Shown here: positions 21,973-33,365 of the stretch, piece after piece | How positions within the stretch are numbered: position 1 is the first letter of the stretch | How the letters are laid out: the number at the start of each line of letters is the position of its first letter | Assembly (NCBI RefSeq): GCF_040939455.1 | Contig: NC_134110.1 | Coordinates: 442,001-506,000 of the forward strand | Length of the DNA stretch: 64,000 bases | Reading direction: 5' to 3' | Origin: Microcebus murinus | Lineage: Eukaryota > Chordata > Mammalia > Primates > Cheirogaleidae | Notes under the pieces: model-generated | What the model saw: the letters and a program-made list of their open reading frames with translations, nothing else | The model's database searches: none | Told to the model about the DNA's origin: nothing | Program-made: the position numbers and the translations under genes

Positions 21973-24186
21973 GATCTGCTGCTGCTCCCAGCCTCAGTTT
22001 CCCCATTTGTGTCTATTTTTTTTTTTTTTTTGTCATGGCGCCACTCCTCCCCTGGCCTGGGTGTCTCCTCCCAGGGCTGGCCTCTCAGGGTCAGGGCGAG
22101 GGGAGGCTTTGCGTGATCCTCTGTGTGCAGAGACCCAGCGGGGCATGCATCCCCCCCCGCCCCCCCTGCTCCGGGCCCGGCTGCCCATGAAAAGGCGGCT
22201 TACCACCGGCCGGGAAGCCCTGAGGCAGCGGATTTCGGAGTGAGCGAGCAATTCCAGGGCATTAGGGGGACGCAGGCCTGTCTGGGGAGCACAGGGCCGT
22301 GCCCGGCTAGGTTCAGACGGAGGAGGAAGCCGGGGCTTTCCCGGCGGCCAGGCACGCAGCCCCGAGATTAAATCCCTGCAATGGAATGTCCTCATCTTTA
22401 TGGATGCAGGAAGAGCCGGATGCTTAGGAGAGAGAGGAGGGACAGCAAAGCCGGGGCCCGGAAATGCCGGCACCCTGGAGGGGACCCAGACGGCCCAGCC
22501 GGGCCCTCCCCCCCCCCCCCCCGCCCCGAGACAACCTCCAGGTGACCTTGCCGACTTGAATCCGGGTGCAGGACGCAGCCTTGGCATTTCCGTGACCGTT
22601 AACGTGCTCGGCCGGGAGGCCACGGACAGAGGCGACATCTGTGCCTTCTCCCAAGTGCAGACCGTGTGCACGTGTTCCACCGGATTCGGTCTCTGACCGC
22701 AGGTGAGGAAACTGAGGCTCACGGGCGTCTCCCTGCCCGGCCCAGAGCACACTGCTCGCAGGGGCGGCCAAGGGACCCCCGCCGGGAAGCCTGTCTCTGG
22801 GGACGAGCTCGGCGGGGACACCCAGCTCCCTCCGAGGTAACTCGCGGGGTCGTCCGTGTGCCACGAGGGGACGGAGGATCCTGCGCTCTGTCCACGCCCC
22901 GCAGGGCCGCGCTTCTGATGGCCGGGCAATAATCGCAATGACAGCGGCCGGCGGGCACATCAGCACTTTGGCACCGGCCTCGGGCGCTGGCCTTTATTCC
23001 CACGAAGTGGACCAGAAGCCGGAGCCCAGACCGGCCGCGGGGCCTGCCCAAGCCTCCCTTCCGAGGAGAAGGAGGCGAGGAAAGCCTCAAACCCAACTCC
23101 TTTGGTTCCAGACCCTGAGTGCTCACGTGACATCCGTCCGTAAAGAATTGCCGGTCAGCAAAACAGGTGCTCGTGGGGCTCTCAGGTGCCGGGCACTGAG
23201 TGGCAGACGTGAACTTGTTTAATCTTTAAAATGACACAGTGAGGGATTTACTGCTAGCACCGTCTCCAGGTCGCTGCTAGGGAAACTGAGGCACAGAGAC
23301 GTTCAGGAACTTGCCTCGGGCCGCGCAGCTGCTAACTGGCAGAGCTAGGGTCTTTCGGGAAGTCCCTGCTCTTGCTACCTGGCGACTGCCCCTCCTCTAA
23401 AGCGACTGTTAACCCTGGTGCTCACTCCGTTTAATGCTCACGGCAGCTCCTGAGCGCACCTTAGTGTTGCCGGGTGACACTCGGGCAACACAGGTGGTGA
23501 GAGGTGGAGTGGGATTCGAACCCGGGTCTGTCTGATTCTGGAGTGTGGGGACTGTCCCTCCCGTGGCCCCGCGGCTGCTCCATGCTGGCTCTGCAGGGTC
23601 TGGGGCTGTGTCCGCCACCTCCGCTCCCACCCCTGCGCCGTGGCCCGCTGTGCTGGGGTGAGGCGGGGCGGGGTCCCCTGGGGCTGAACTTTCTAAATGG
23701 GGAGGATGAAGCCAGAGCCCCCAGTCGAGAGGCACGTGGGTGGGGGAGACACCGAACGGCGCAGTCGGGGCTCCAGGCTGCATGCCGGCGGGAGGGGGGT
23801 GACTCGGTTTGAACGTGGAAGGGCTTGGTGGGGTCACGGGGCCCTGGGCCTGGAACCCTGGAAGCAGGGCTGGCTTCGTGGCCCCTACTTAGGAGGGGCG
23901 GGGCGTGGCTCAACTCTCTGCTGTCACCGTCTCGAAACCTTTGACACTGCTCACCAAGACCTGCACTTCGTCTGCACAAACCATGTCGCCCGCCTCCTCC
24001 TGGACCGCTCACCCCACCAGCCGTGCGCCCTCCTCGAGCCAGGTGCGCTTCCGTGGCCAGGCTGGCTGCGTCTGCAGGGGGGGCACGGAGAGGGCCTGGC
24101 ACAGCCGGGGTGGGGGCCGCACAGCCTGTGGGAGCAGGTGGCACTGAGAGAACGGGGCTCCCGGACTGAGACCAAACCAGCTTGTG
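21973..24186. other. 2.2 kb GC-rich unique sequence with MIR fragment
   Basis: A C-run of about 17 bases lies at about 22,507. A clear antisense MIR fragment is listed at 23,225. CpG density is high. Many overlapping frames are open, and none is recognised as a gene. Confidence 0.4.
23225..23360 (-). mobile_element. MIR SINE fragment, antisense
   Basis: It contains GAAACTGAGGCACAGAGACG, CAGGAACTTGCCTCGGGCCG and GCTGCTAACTGGCAGAGCTA, the reverse complement of the MIR 3' half in correct order. A further phrase at 23,510 (GGGATTCGAACCCGGGTCTG) may be the 5' part of another antisense MIR. Confidence 0.85.
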
Positions 24187-24762
24187 CTTCTGCAGCTGGG
24201 CCAGGTACAGGTGGGACAGGTGTGGGTGGGCCAGGTACAGGTGGACCAGGTAAAGGTGGGACAGGTGCAGGTGAGTCAGGTAAAGGTAAGCCAGGTGCAG
24301 GTGAGCTGGGTAAAGGTGGGACAAGTGCAGGTGAACCAGGTACAAGTGGGCCAGGTGCAGGTGGGCCAGGTGCAGGTGAGCCAGGTGCAGGTGAGCTGGG
24401 TAAAGGTGGGACAAGTGAAGGTGAACCAGGTAAAGGTGGGCCAGGTAAAGGTGGGACAGGTGCAGGTGAACCAGGTAAAGGTGAGATAGGTCCAGGTGGT
24501 CCAGGTACAGGTGAGCCAGGAAAGGTGGGACAGGTGCAGGTGAGCCAGGTACAGGTGGGCCAGGTAAATGTAGGACAGGTGCAGGGGACAGGTGCAGGTG
24601 AGCCAGGTAAAGGTGAGATAGGTCCAGGTGGTCCAGGTACAGGTGAGCCAGGAAAGGTGGGACAGGTGCAGGTGAGCCAGGTACAGGTGGGCCAGGTAAA
24701 GGTAGGACAGGTGCAGGTGAGCCAGGTACAGGTGGGACACGTGTAGGCTGGCCAGGTTCAGG
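24187..24762. repeat. 15-bp minisatellite, ~38 copies (CCAGGTACAGGTGGG-type)
   Basis: Units follow the pattern (C/A)CAGGT(A/G)(A/C)AGGTG(G/A)G, each containing two AGGT hexamer cores. A block of about 132 bp (from GTGAGATAGGTCCAGGTGGT) is duplicated at 24,481 and 24,613, including its 14-bp short unit. One frame translates to a Gly-Pro-Gly-(Thr/Lys)-Gly pentapeptide repeat reminiscent of elastic proteins. That follows from unit length 15, and there is no gene context. Confidence 0.96.
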
Positions 24763-26321
24763 CAGGACGGGGGCCTCACAGCAGATGTGCAGAGATCTGG
24801 GGTGGTGCTGTGGATACTAGGAGGCCCTCCAGCTGGACGCCGCCCTCACTGCTGCAGCCTGGTCCTCTGTCTTTGCTCTTGCCACCCTACTATAACCAGG
24901 ACTCAGTTTCCCCACCTCCACTTGGGGAGGCAACATTGGCACTAAATACCTAGGTGAAAATGCAGTTGGTGCCCACCTGACCAATAGTGGGATGGAACTG
25001 TCCAGGCATAAGAGCAAAGCACAGGTCGCTAAGCAAATCAGTTTGATCACACGGACTTTACATATCTGAACATTGAAGTGAATTGCATGACAGACAGCGG
25101 GTCATTTAACCAATGCACACGCCACACATCTGGAAGTAAAGGAAGCTAGATGTGGAGATACACACGCATTCGTTACCACATGCAAACATAACTTCTCTGT
25201 GGATTAAAGATCTAAGTGGGAAAAAAAGCAATGCAAAAATATTAGTTCATCTTCTACAGCTATGTTAAAAAAAATATTAGAACTAAAGATAGCACCTTTA
25301 AAAAAATGATTTTGGGATAGGATTGGCCTTCTGAAGGAAAAAAGATGTATCGAGTAGCCATAAAGAAAAGACTGTCAGATTTAATTATATAAAAAGTTCA
25401 AATTAGGTGAGGCCAGCAGTAACATACAGGAAGGAGAAAGCCAAAAATGGTCTTCCACGGAGACAGGACTGTCCAGTAAAGGGTTGTGTGGTGTGGGACA
25501 TGTTCTGTCCTACGCTGGCCAATAAGTTAAGTCACCGTGGATGTGACAGCCACAGGGGTTGGTGGCTGCTATATTGGCCAGCACATGCCGGAGGGAAAAC
25601 ACCTGAAAGTTATGTGACCCCCAGTAGTCAAACTCCTGCAAACTGACAAGAAAAAGACAAAGGGCCCAGAAGGAAAAGAATAAGAAAAAAGGAAACACGG
25701 ACATAAAGCGGAAATTCCTAAAGGAGGAAATGTGGGTGGAACCTAAACCTCTGCTCACCTGCACGAGAGTCAGATAAACGCAGAGGAAGACAGAGTCCGA
25801 GTCTGTGTGTCACGCTGACAAAATGCAAGACATCGGTTCGCTACACCCGGGCGGATGTAGGGCGCGGAGACACCACAAATGAATTGCCCCGTTCCCCGCT
25901 GTTGTAGCTTTTTGCCGTTTTGAGGAATACCTGTGCAGTGAAATCGTGGAGACCGTCTTCAATTTGTTCCTTAGGATTGAATCCCTAGCAGGGGAATGGT
26001 TGGGTCCAAGGGCAGGCGTATTTCTGAGAGCTTTTTATAAGTATTACTAATCTATCCTCTCTGACCTGTTTTACCTGGCTTTTGTTTCTTCATATTTCTG
26101 GCCATTTCTGTGCCACTAACCCCTGTGACAGATAGTGGCTTAAATGCCACTCGTTTTGCTCATTCGTTTTGCTCACAAGGCTGCCATTTAAGCAGGGCTT
26201 GCTGGGAAAAGCTTGTGCCTGCCCTGCAGTGTCACCTAGGGTGGCTCCGCCGAGGACTCAAGGTGAGCTTCCGAGATGTCTCACTCACCTGGCTGGTAAG
26301 CTGGTGCTGGCTATCAGCGGG
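24763..26321. other. AT-richer intervening sequence with L1-like pieces
   Basis: Base composition shifts sharply toward AT. An L1 ORF2-like stretch is listed at 25,190. At about 25,960-26,020 the phrase TTCCTTAGGATTGAATCCCT plus GGAATGGTTGGGTCCAAGGG resembles antisense L1M 3' sequence. At 26,270-26,330 (TCACTCACCTGGCTGGTAAG) the sequence resembles the 49-bp unit that follows, so it may be the array's founding sequence. Confidence 0.45.
25190..25440 (+). mobile_element. Decayed L1 ORF2 fragment
   Basis: GTGGATTAAAGATCTAAGTG followed by GCAATGCAAAAATATTAG and ATTTAATTATATAAAAAGTT parallels the L1 ORF2 3' third in order. Stops and indels are frequent, so no reading frame survives. Confidence 0.5.
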
Positions 26322-29300
26322 GAGCTCACCTGGGCTGTTGGGTGGAACACTCAGGTATGATGTCATCACCAGAGCTCACCTGGGCTGTTGGGTGGAACAC
26401 TCAGGTATGATGTCATCACCAGAGCTCACCTGGGCTGTTGGGTGGACACTGAGGTATAATGTCATCACCAGAGCTCACCTGGGCTGTTGGGTGGAACACT
26501 CAGGTATAACGTCATCACCAGAGCTCACCTGGGCTGTTGGGTGGAACACTCAGGTATAACGTCATCACCAGAGCTCACCTGGGCTGTTGGGTGGACACTC
26601 AGGTATGACGTCATCACCAGAGCTCACCTGGGCTGTTGGCTGGACACTCAGGTATAACGTCATCACCAGAGCTCACCTGGGCTGTTGGGTGGACACTCAG
26701 GTATAATGTCATCACCAGAGCTCACCTGGGCTGTTGGGTGGACACTGAGGTATAATGTCATCACCAGAGCTCACCTGGGCTGTTGGGTGGACACTCAGGT
26801 ATAACGTCATCACCAGAGCTCACCTGGGCTGTTGGGTGGAACACTCAGGTATGATGTCATCACCAGAGCTCACCTGGGCTGTTGGGTGGACACTGAGGTA
26901 TAACGTCATCACCAGAGCTCACCTGGGCTGTTGGGTGGACACTCAGGTATAACGTCATCACCAGAGCTCACCTGGGCTGTTGGGTGGACACTCAGGTATA
27001 ACGTCATCACCAGAGCTCACCTGGGCTGTTGGGTGGACACTCAGGTATAACGTCATCACCAGAGCTCACCTGGGCTGTTGGGTGGACACTCAGGTATAAT
27101 GTCATCACCAGAGCTCACCTGGGCTGTTAAGTGGACACTCAGGTATAATGTCATCACCAGAGCTCATCTGGGCTGTTGGGTGGACACTCAGGTATGACGT
27201 CATCACCAGAGCTCACCTGGGCTGTTGGGTGGACACTCAGGTATAACGTCATCACCAGAGCTCACCTGGGCTGTTGGGTGGACACTCAGGTATAATGTCA
27301 TCACCAGAGCTCATCTGGGCTGTTGGGTGGACAGTCAGGTATAATGTCATCACCAGAGCTCACCTGGGCTGTTGGGTGGACACTCAGGTATGACGTCATC
27401 ACCAGAGCTCACCTGGGCTGTTGGGTGGACACTCAGGTATAATGTCATCACCAGAGCTCACCTGGGCTGTTGGGTTTACACTCAGGTATAATGTCATCAC
27501 CAGAGCTCACCTGGGCTGTTGGGTGGACACTCAGGTGTAACGTCATCACAGGAGCTCACCTGGGCTATTGGCTGGACACTCAGGTATAATGTCATCACCA
27601 GAGCTCACCTGGGCTGTTGGCTGGACACTGAGGTATAACGTCATCACCAGAGCTCACCTGGGCTGTTGGGTGGACACTCAGGTATGACGTCATCACCAGA
27701 GCTCACCTGGGCTGTTGGGTGGACACTCAGGTATAACGTCATCACCAGAGCTCACCTGGGCTGTTGGGTGGAACACTCAGGTATGATGTCATCACCAGAG
27801 CTCACCTGGGCTGTTGGGTGGACACTGAGGTATAATGTCATCACCAGAGCTCACCTGGGCTGTTGGGTGGACACTCAGGTATAACGTCATCACCAGAGCT
27901 CACCTGGGCTGTTGGGTGGACACTCAGGTATGACGTCATCACCAGAGCTCACCTGGGCTGTTGGGTGGACACTCAGGTATAACGTCATCACCAGAGCTCA
28001 CCTGGGCTGTTGGGTGGACACTCAGGTATAACGTCATCACCAGAGCTCACCTGGGCTGTTGGGTGGACACTCAGGTATAACGTCATCACCAGAGCTCACC
28101 TGGGCTGTTGGGTGGACACTCAGGTATAACGTCATCACCAGAGCTCACCTGGGCTGTTGGGTGGACACTCAGGTATAATGTCATCACCAGAGCTCACCTG
28201 GGCTGTTAAGTGGACACTCAGGTATAATGTCATCACCAGAGCTCACCTGGGCTGTTGGGTGGACACTCAGGTATAACGTCATCACCAGAGCTCACCTGGG
28301 CTGTTGGGTGGACACTCAGGTATAACGTCATCACCAGAGCTCACCTGGGCTGTTGGGTGGACACTCAGGTATAACGTCATCACCAGAGCTCACCTGGGCT
28401 GTTGGGTGGACACTCAGGTATAACGTCATCACCAGAGCTCACCTGGGCTGTTGGGTGGACACTCAGGTATAATGTCATCACCAGAGCTCACCTGGGCTGT
28501 TAAGTGGACACTCAGGTATAATGTCATCACCAGAGCTCACCTGGGCTGTTGGGTGGACACTCAGGTATAACGTCATCACCAGAGCTCACCTGGGCTGTTG
28601 GCTGGACACTCAGGTATAACGTCATCACCAGAGCTCACCTGGGCTGTTGGGTGGACACTCAGGTATAATGTCATCACCAGAGCTCACCTGGGCTGTTGGG
28701 TGGACACTCAGGTATAATGTCATCACCAGAGCTCACCTGGGCTGTTGGGTTTACACTCAGGTATAATGTCATCACCAGAGCTCACCTGGGCTGTTGGGTG
28801 GACACTCAGGTGTAACGTCATCACAGGAGCTCACCTGGGCTATTGGCTGGACACTCAGGTATAATGTCATCACCAGAGCTCACCTGGGCTGTTGGCTGGA
28901 CACTGAGGTATAACGTCATCACCAGAGCTCACCTGGGCTGTTGGGTGGACACTCAGGTATGACGTCATCACCAGAGCTCACCTGGGCTGTTGGGTGGACA
29001 CTCAGGTATAACGTCATCACCAGAGCTCACCTGGGCTGTTGGGTGGAACACTCAGGTATGATGTCATCACCAGAGCTCACCTGGGCTGTTGGGTGGACAC
29101 TGAGGTATAATGTCATCACCAGAGCTCACCTGGGCTGTTGGGTGGACACTCAGGTATAACGTCATCACCAGAGCTCACCTGGGCTGTTGGGTGGACACTC
29201 AGGTATGACGTCATCACCAGAGCTCACCTGGGCTGTTGGGTGGACACTCAGGTATAACGTCATCACCAGAGCTCACCTGGGCTGTTAAGTGGACACTCAG

Positions 29301-30641
29301 GTATAATGTCATCACCAGAGCTCACCTGGGCTGTTGGGTGGACACTCAGGTATAACGTCATCACCAGAGCTCACCTGGGCTGTTGGGTGGACACTCAGGT
29401 ATAACGTCATCACCAGAGCTCACCTGGGCTGTTGGGTGGACACTCAGGTATAACGTCATCACCAGAGCTCACCTGGGCTGTTGGGTGGACACTCAGGTAT
29501 AATGTCATCACCAGAGCTCACCTGGGCTGTTAAGTGGACACTCAGGTATAATGTCATCACCAGAGCTCACCTGGGCTGTTGGGTGGACACTCAGGTATAA
29601 CGTCATCACCAGAGCTCACCTGGGCTGTTGGGTGGACACTCAGGTATAACGTCATCACCAGAGCTCACCTGGGCTGTTGGGTGGACACTCAGGTATGACG
29701 TCATCACCAGAGCTCACCTGGGCTGTTGGGTGGACACTCAGGTATAATGTCATCACCAGAGCTCACCTGGGCTGTTGGGTTTACACTCAGGTATAATGTC
29801 ATCACCAGAGCTCACCTGGGCTGTTGGGTGGACACTCAGGTGTAACGTCATCACAGGAGCTCACCTGGGCTATTGGCTGGACACTGAGGTATAATGTCAT
29901 CACCAGAGCTCACCTGGGCTGTTGGCTGGACACTGAGGTATAACGTCATCACCAGAGCTCACCTGGGCTGTTGGGTGGACACTCAGGTATAATGTCATCA
30001 CCAGAGCTCACCTGGGCTGTTGGGTGGACACTCAGGTGTAATGTCATCACAGGAGCTCACCTGGGCTGTTGGGTGGACACTCAGGTGTAATGTCATCACA
30101 GGAGCTCACCTGGGCTGTTGGGTGGACAGTCAGGTATAATGTCATCACCAGAGCTCACCTGGGCTGTTGGGTTTACACTCAGGTATAACGTCATCACCAG
30201 AGCTCACCTGGGCTGTTGGCTGGACACTCAGGTATAACGTCATCACCAGAGCTCACCTGGGCTATTGGCTGGACACTCAGGTATAATGTCATCACCGGAG
30301 CTCACCTGGGCTGTTGGCTGGACACTGAGGTATAATGTCATCACCAGAGCTCACCTGGGCTGTTGGGTGGACACTCAGGTGTAACGTCATCACAGGAGCT
30401 CCCCTGGGCTGTTGGGTGGACACTCAGGTGTAACGTCATCACAGGAGCTCCCCTGGGCTGTTGGCAGGGACACTCAGGTATAATGTCATCACCAGAGCTC
30501 ACCTGGGCTGTTGGGTGGACACTCAGGTGTAACGTCATCACAGGAGCTCCCCTGGGCTGTTGGGTGGACACTCAGGTGTAACGTCATCACAGGAGCTCAC
30601 CTGGGCTGTTGGTAGGGACACTCAGGTGTGACGCCATCACG
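26322..30641. repeat. 49-bp minisatellite, ~88 copies, with CRE motifs and higher-order repeats
   Basis: The unit is GAGCTCACCTGGGCTGTTGG, then GTGGACACTCAGGTATAACG, then TCATCACCA. Some units carry one extra A (GTGGAACACTC). Copies are highly similar. Main variable sites are GGGTGG/GGCTGG/TAAGTGG/GGGTTTAC, CTCAGG/CTGAGG, and TATAACG/TATAATG/TATGACG/TGTAACG. Eight units have the full palindrome TGACGTCA (starts 26,606, 27,195, 27,391, 27,685, 27,931, 28,960, 29,206, 29,696). Diagnostic variants recur 1,275 bp apart (27,531 and 28,806; 27,471 and 28,746), then at 1,030 bp. The right end shows more diverged units (CCCCTGGGC, GGCAGGGACAC). Confidence 0.98.
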
Positions 30642-31424
30642 GGGCTGCTTGGGCTTCCTGGCAGCATGGTGGCTGAGTCCCGTGACCCGGTCTGCTCCGG
30701 GACTGCCGGCAGGACTGTGGTTTCCCGCAGCCTCGCCTTGGAAGTCAGAGAGCAGGTCTCCTATGCGGGGACGGGCCCAGAGGTGAGAGAGGGGAAACAG
30801 GCTCCATCTCGCGACGGGGACAGCGCCGAACCAATGGGGGACGGCTGCTCGGGAAGGAAGCTGTTGCCGGGGCAGGCACCCTTGGGAAACGGAAGCTGCC
30901 ACCTGTCCATCTTGGCAGCCAGGTTTTCACAGCCTTTCCGTAGAGCCTGACCTGATTTGGCTTTTCCCAGCTAGGTGAACTTTGGGCTGGTAAAAGCTCG
31001 GCCATGCCAGCCAGGCACACTCTGCCCGGGGATTCTAGGAGTGTCAGCGGTTCTGAGTTAGAGCGGACACTGCTCTCCCGGGCTTTCCGGCGTTCTTTCC
31101 CATCAGACGCACACAGACAACAGCGCTTGCCTTGCCCGGCGTGGGGGTGGAGTGGGGTGGGGTAAACTGGAGGAAACTTCGGAACATCTGTGAGGCCAGG
31201 TGATGAAATCCATTGCTTTCTCTATCACATGTAACTAGGAGGAGTCCACTAACAGGACATGTCAGGGAAATATTAAATACTGAATTTGTGTTAAATGTTT
31301 TCAAATCTCTCACTGAGAAACTTGAGTTTGCATCTATCTTTTGTGTGTGTGTGTGTGTGTGTGTGTGAGTATCAGGTTTTATACCAGAAATGGCTACATG
31401 TAATTCCTGATCAGGATTATTATT
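30642..31424. other. Unique sequence with a possible ancient LTR-like fragment and (GT)n
   Basis: From 30,650 to about 30,850 the text (GGCAGCATGGTGGCTGAGTC, CCTCGCCTTGGAAGTCAGAG, GGGGAAACAGGCTCCATCTC) has the style of an ancient mammalian interspersed repeat, but I cannot name it. A (GT)n run of about 26 bp lies near 31,341. No gene. Confidence 0.4.
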
Positions 31425-31753
<329 letters not shown>

Positions 31754-32445
31754 TCTTACAGGGTTTTTAAGCTCGATACATACTGACCGGTCATTTTCCC
31801 AGCCAAGTGAATGAAAAAAAAAGATTAAGAATGATTTTTATCACTTAAAATTATGCTTCGGGAATCAAACAGTCCTTTCTTGTCTTTCTTTGGCACTTGC
31901 AATGTTGGCATTTCTTTGGAGAATGTGAATGGATTTTGAACCCAGGATTTTGAACTTTTCTACGTGGAGACTTTGAACACAATCGCCAAGCCCTGCTTTG
32001 CAAACACGTGCGTTTTGGTAGAACGCGGTCACCCTGCAGCGGGTGGGGACGGCACAGAAAGCTTCCTGCTGGGGACACAAGATTCGGGAAGCCGGCGTCT
32101 TCTCCTCCGGGGACAGAAAGGCGGAAGGACTCCAAGTCCAGCCCCTGGGGTCTCTAATGCAGGAAACCCTGCCCGGTCTCTCCCCAGAACAGCGGGGCTT
32201 GCCGGCGACAGGCGGAACTGCATTCTGGGGATCGGACGCTAGAGGGTGGACGAGGGAAGCCTGGCTGTGCGTGTTCTGGGGCACCGTGGTCGGGCCTGCC
32301 ACCCGCCCTGTCACGCGCCGCCGGTCACGGGTGTTTCTTGGCAAAGACACCTCCTGTTCTCCCAGGCCTCCGCCGAGAACCTGGGCACAGGTGCCTCAGT
32401 GGGACTATGATGGGGAGAAAGGACGCTGGTCTTCTAAGGGTTTCA
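31754..32445. other. Unique sequence, nothing recognised
   Basis: AT-rich for the first 250 bp, then GC-rich. Some frames are open but unrecognised. It leads into the TTCA array. Confidence 0.4.
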
Positions 32446-33365
32446 CTCACCCATCCACTCATTCATTCATTCATCCATTCCATTGTTCATTCATTCATTC
32501 ATTCCTTTGTTCATTCATTCATTCATTCAGCCATTCCATTGTTCATTCATTCATTCATCCATTTATTCAGCCATTCCATTGTTCATTCATTCATTTGTTC
32601 AGCCATTCCATTGTTCATTCATTCATTCCTTTGTTCAGCCATTCCATTGTTCATTCATTCATTCATTCATCCATTTATTCAGCCATTCCATTGTTCATTC
32701 ATTCATCCATTTATTCAGCCATTCCTTTGTTCATTCATTTATTCAGCCATTCCATTGTTCACTCATTCATTCATTCATTCATTCATTCAGCCATTCCATT
32801 GTTCTCTCATTCATCCATCCATTTATTCAGCCATTCCATTGTTTATTCATCACTCCTTCATTCATTCATTCAGCCATTCCATTGTTCATTCATTCATGCA
32901 TCCATTTATTCAGCCATTCCATTGTTTATTCATCACTCATTCATTCATCCATTTATTCAGCCATTCCATTGTTTATTCATCACTCATTCATTCATTTATT
33001 CAGCCATTCCATTGTTCATTCATTCATTCATCCATTTATTCAGCCACTCCTTTGTTCATGCACTCCATTGTTCATTCATTCATTCAGCCACTCCATTGTT
33101 CATTCATTCATTCAGCCACTCCATTGTTCATTCATTCAGCCATTCCATTTTTCTCTCATTCATCCATCCATTTATTTAGCTATTCCATTTTTTATTCATC
33201 ATTCATTCATTCACTTATTCAGCCATCCATTGTTCTCTCATTCATCCATCCATTTATTCAGCCATTCCATTGTTTATTCATCACTCATTCATTCATTCAT
33301 TTATTCAGCCATTCCATTGTTCATTCATTCATCCATTCATTCATTTAGCCATTCCACTGTCCACC
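32446..33365. repeat. (TTCA)n-based array, 0.92 kb
   Basis: Tetranucleotide ATTC runs are interrupted at semi-regular intervals by CATTTATTCAGCCATTCCAT and TGTTCATTC phrases, giving a variable unit of about 35-60 bp. The array runs directly into GAAACATTCACTGAGCGGCT at 33,380, which resembles the L2/MIR-type end (attcattcaacaaatatttattgagc). That end is the probable seed. The Ser/His/Phe-rich frames open through it are artefacts. Confidence 0.96.

Noticed and set aside
26322..30641. CRISPR array interpretation of the 49-bp repeats
   Set aside because: Units are contiguous with no unique spacers, and the host is clearly a primate genome. It is a minisatellite.
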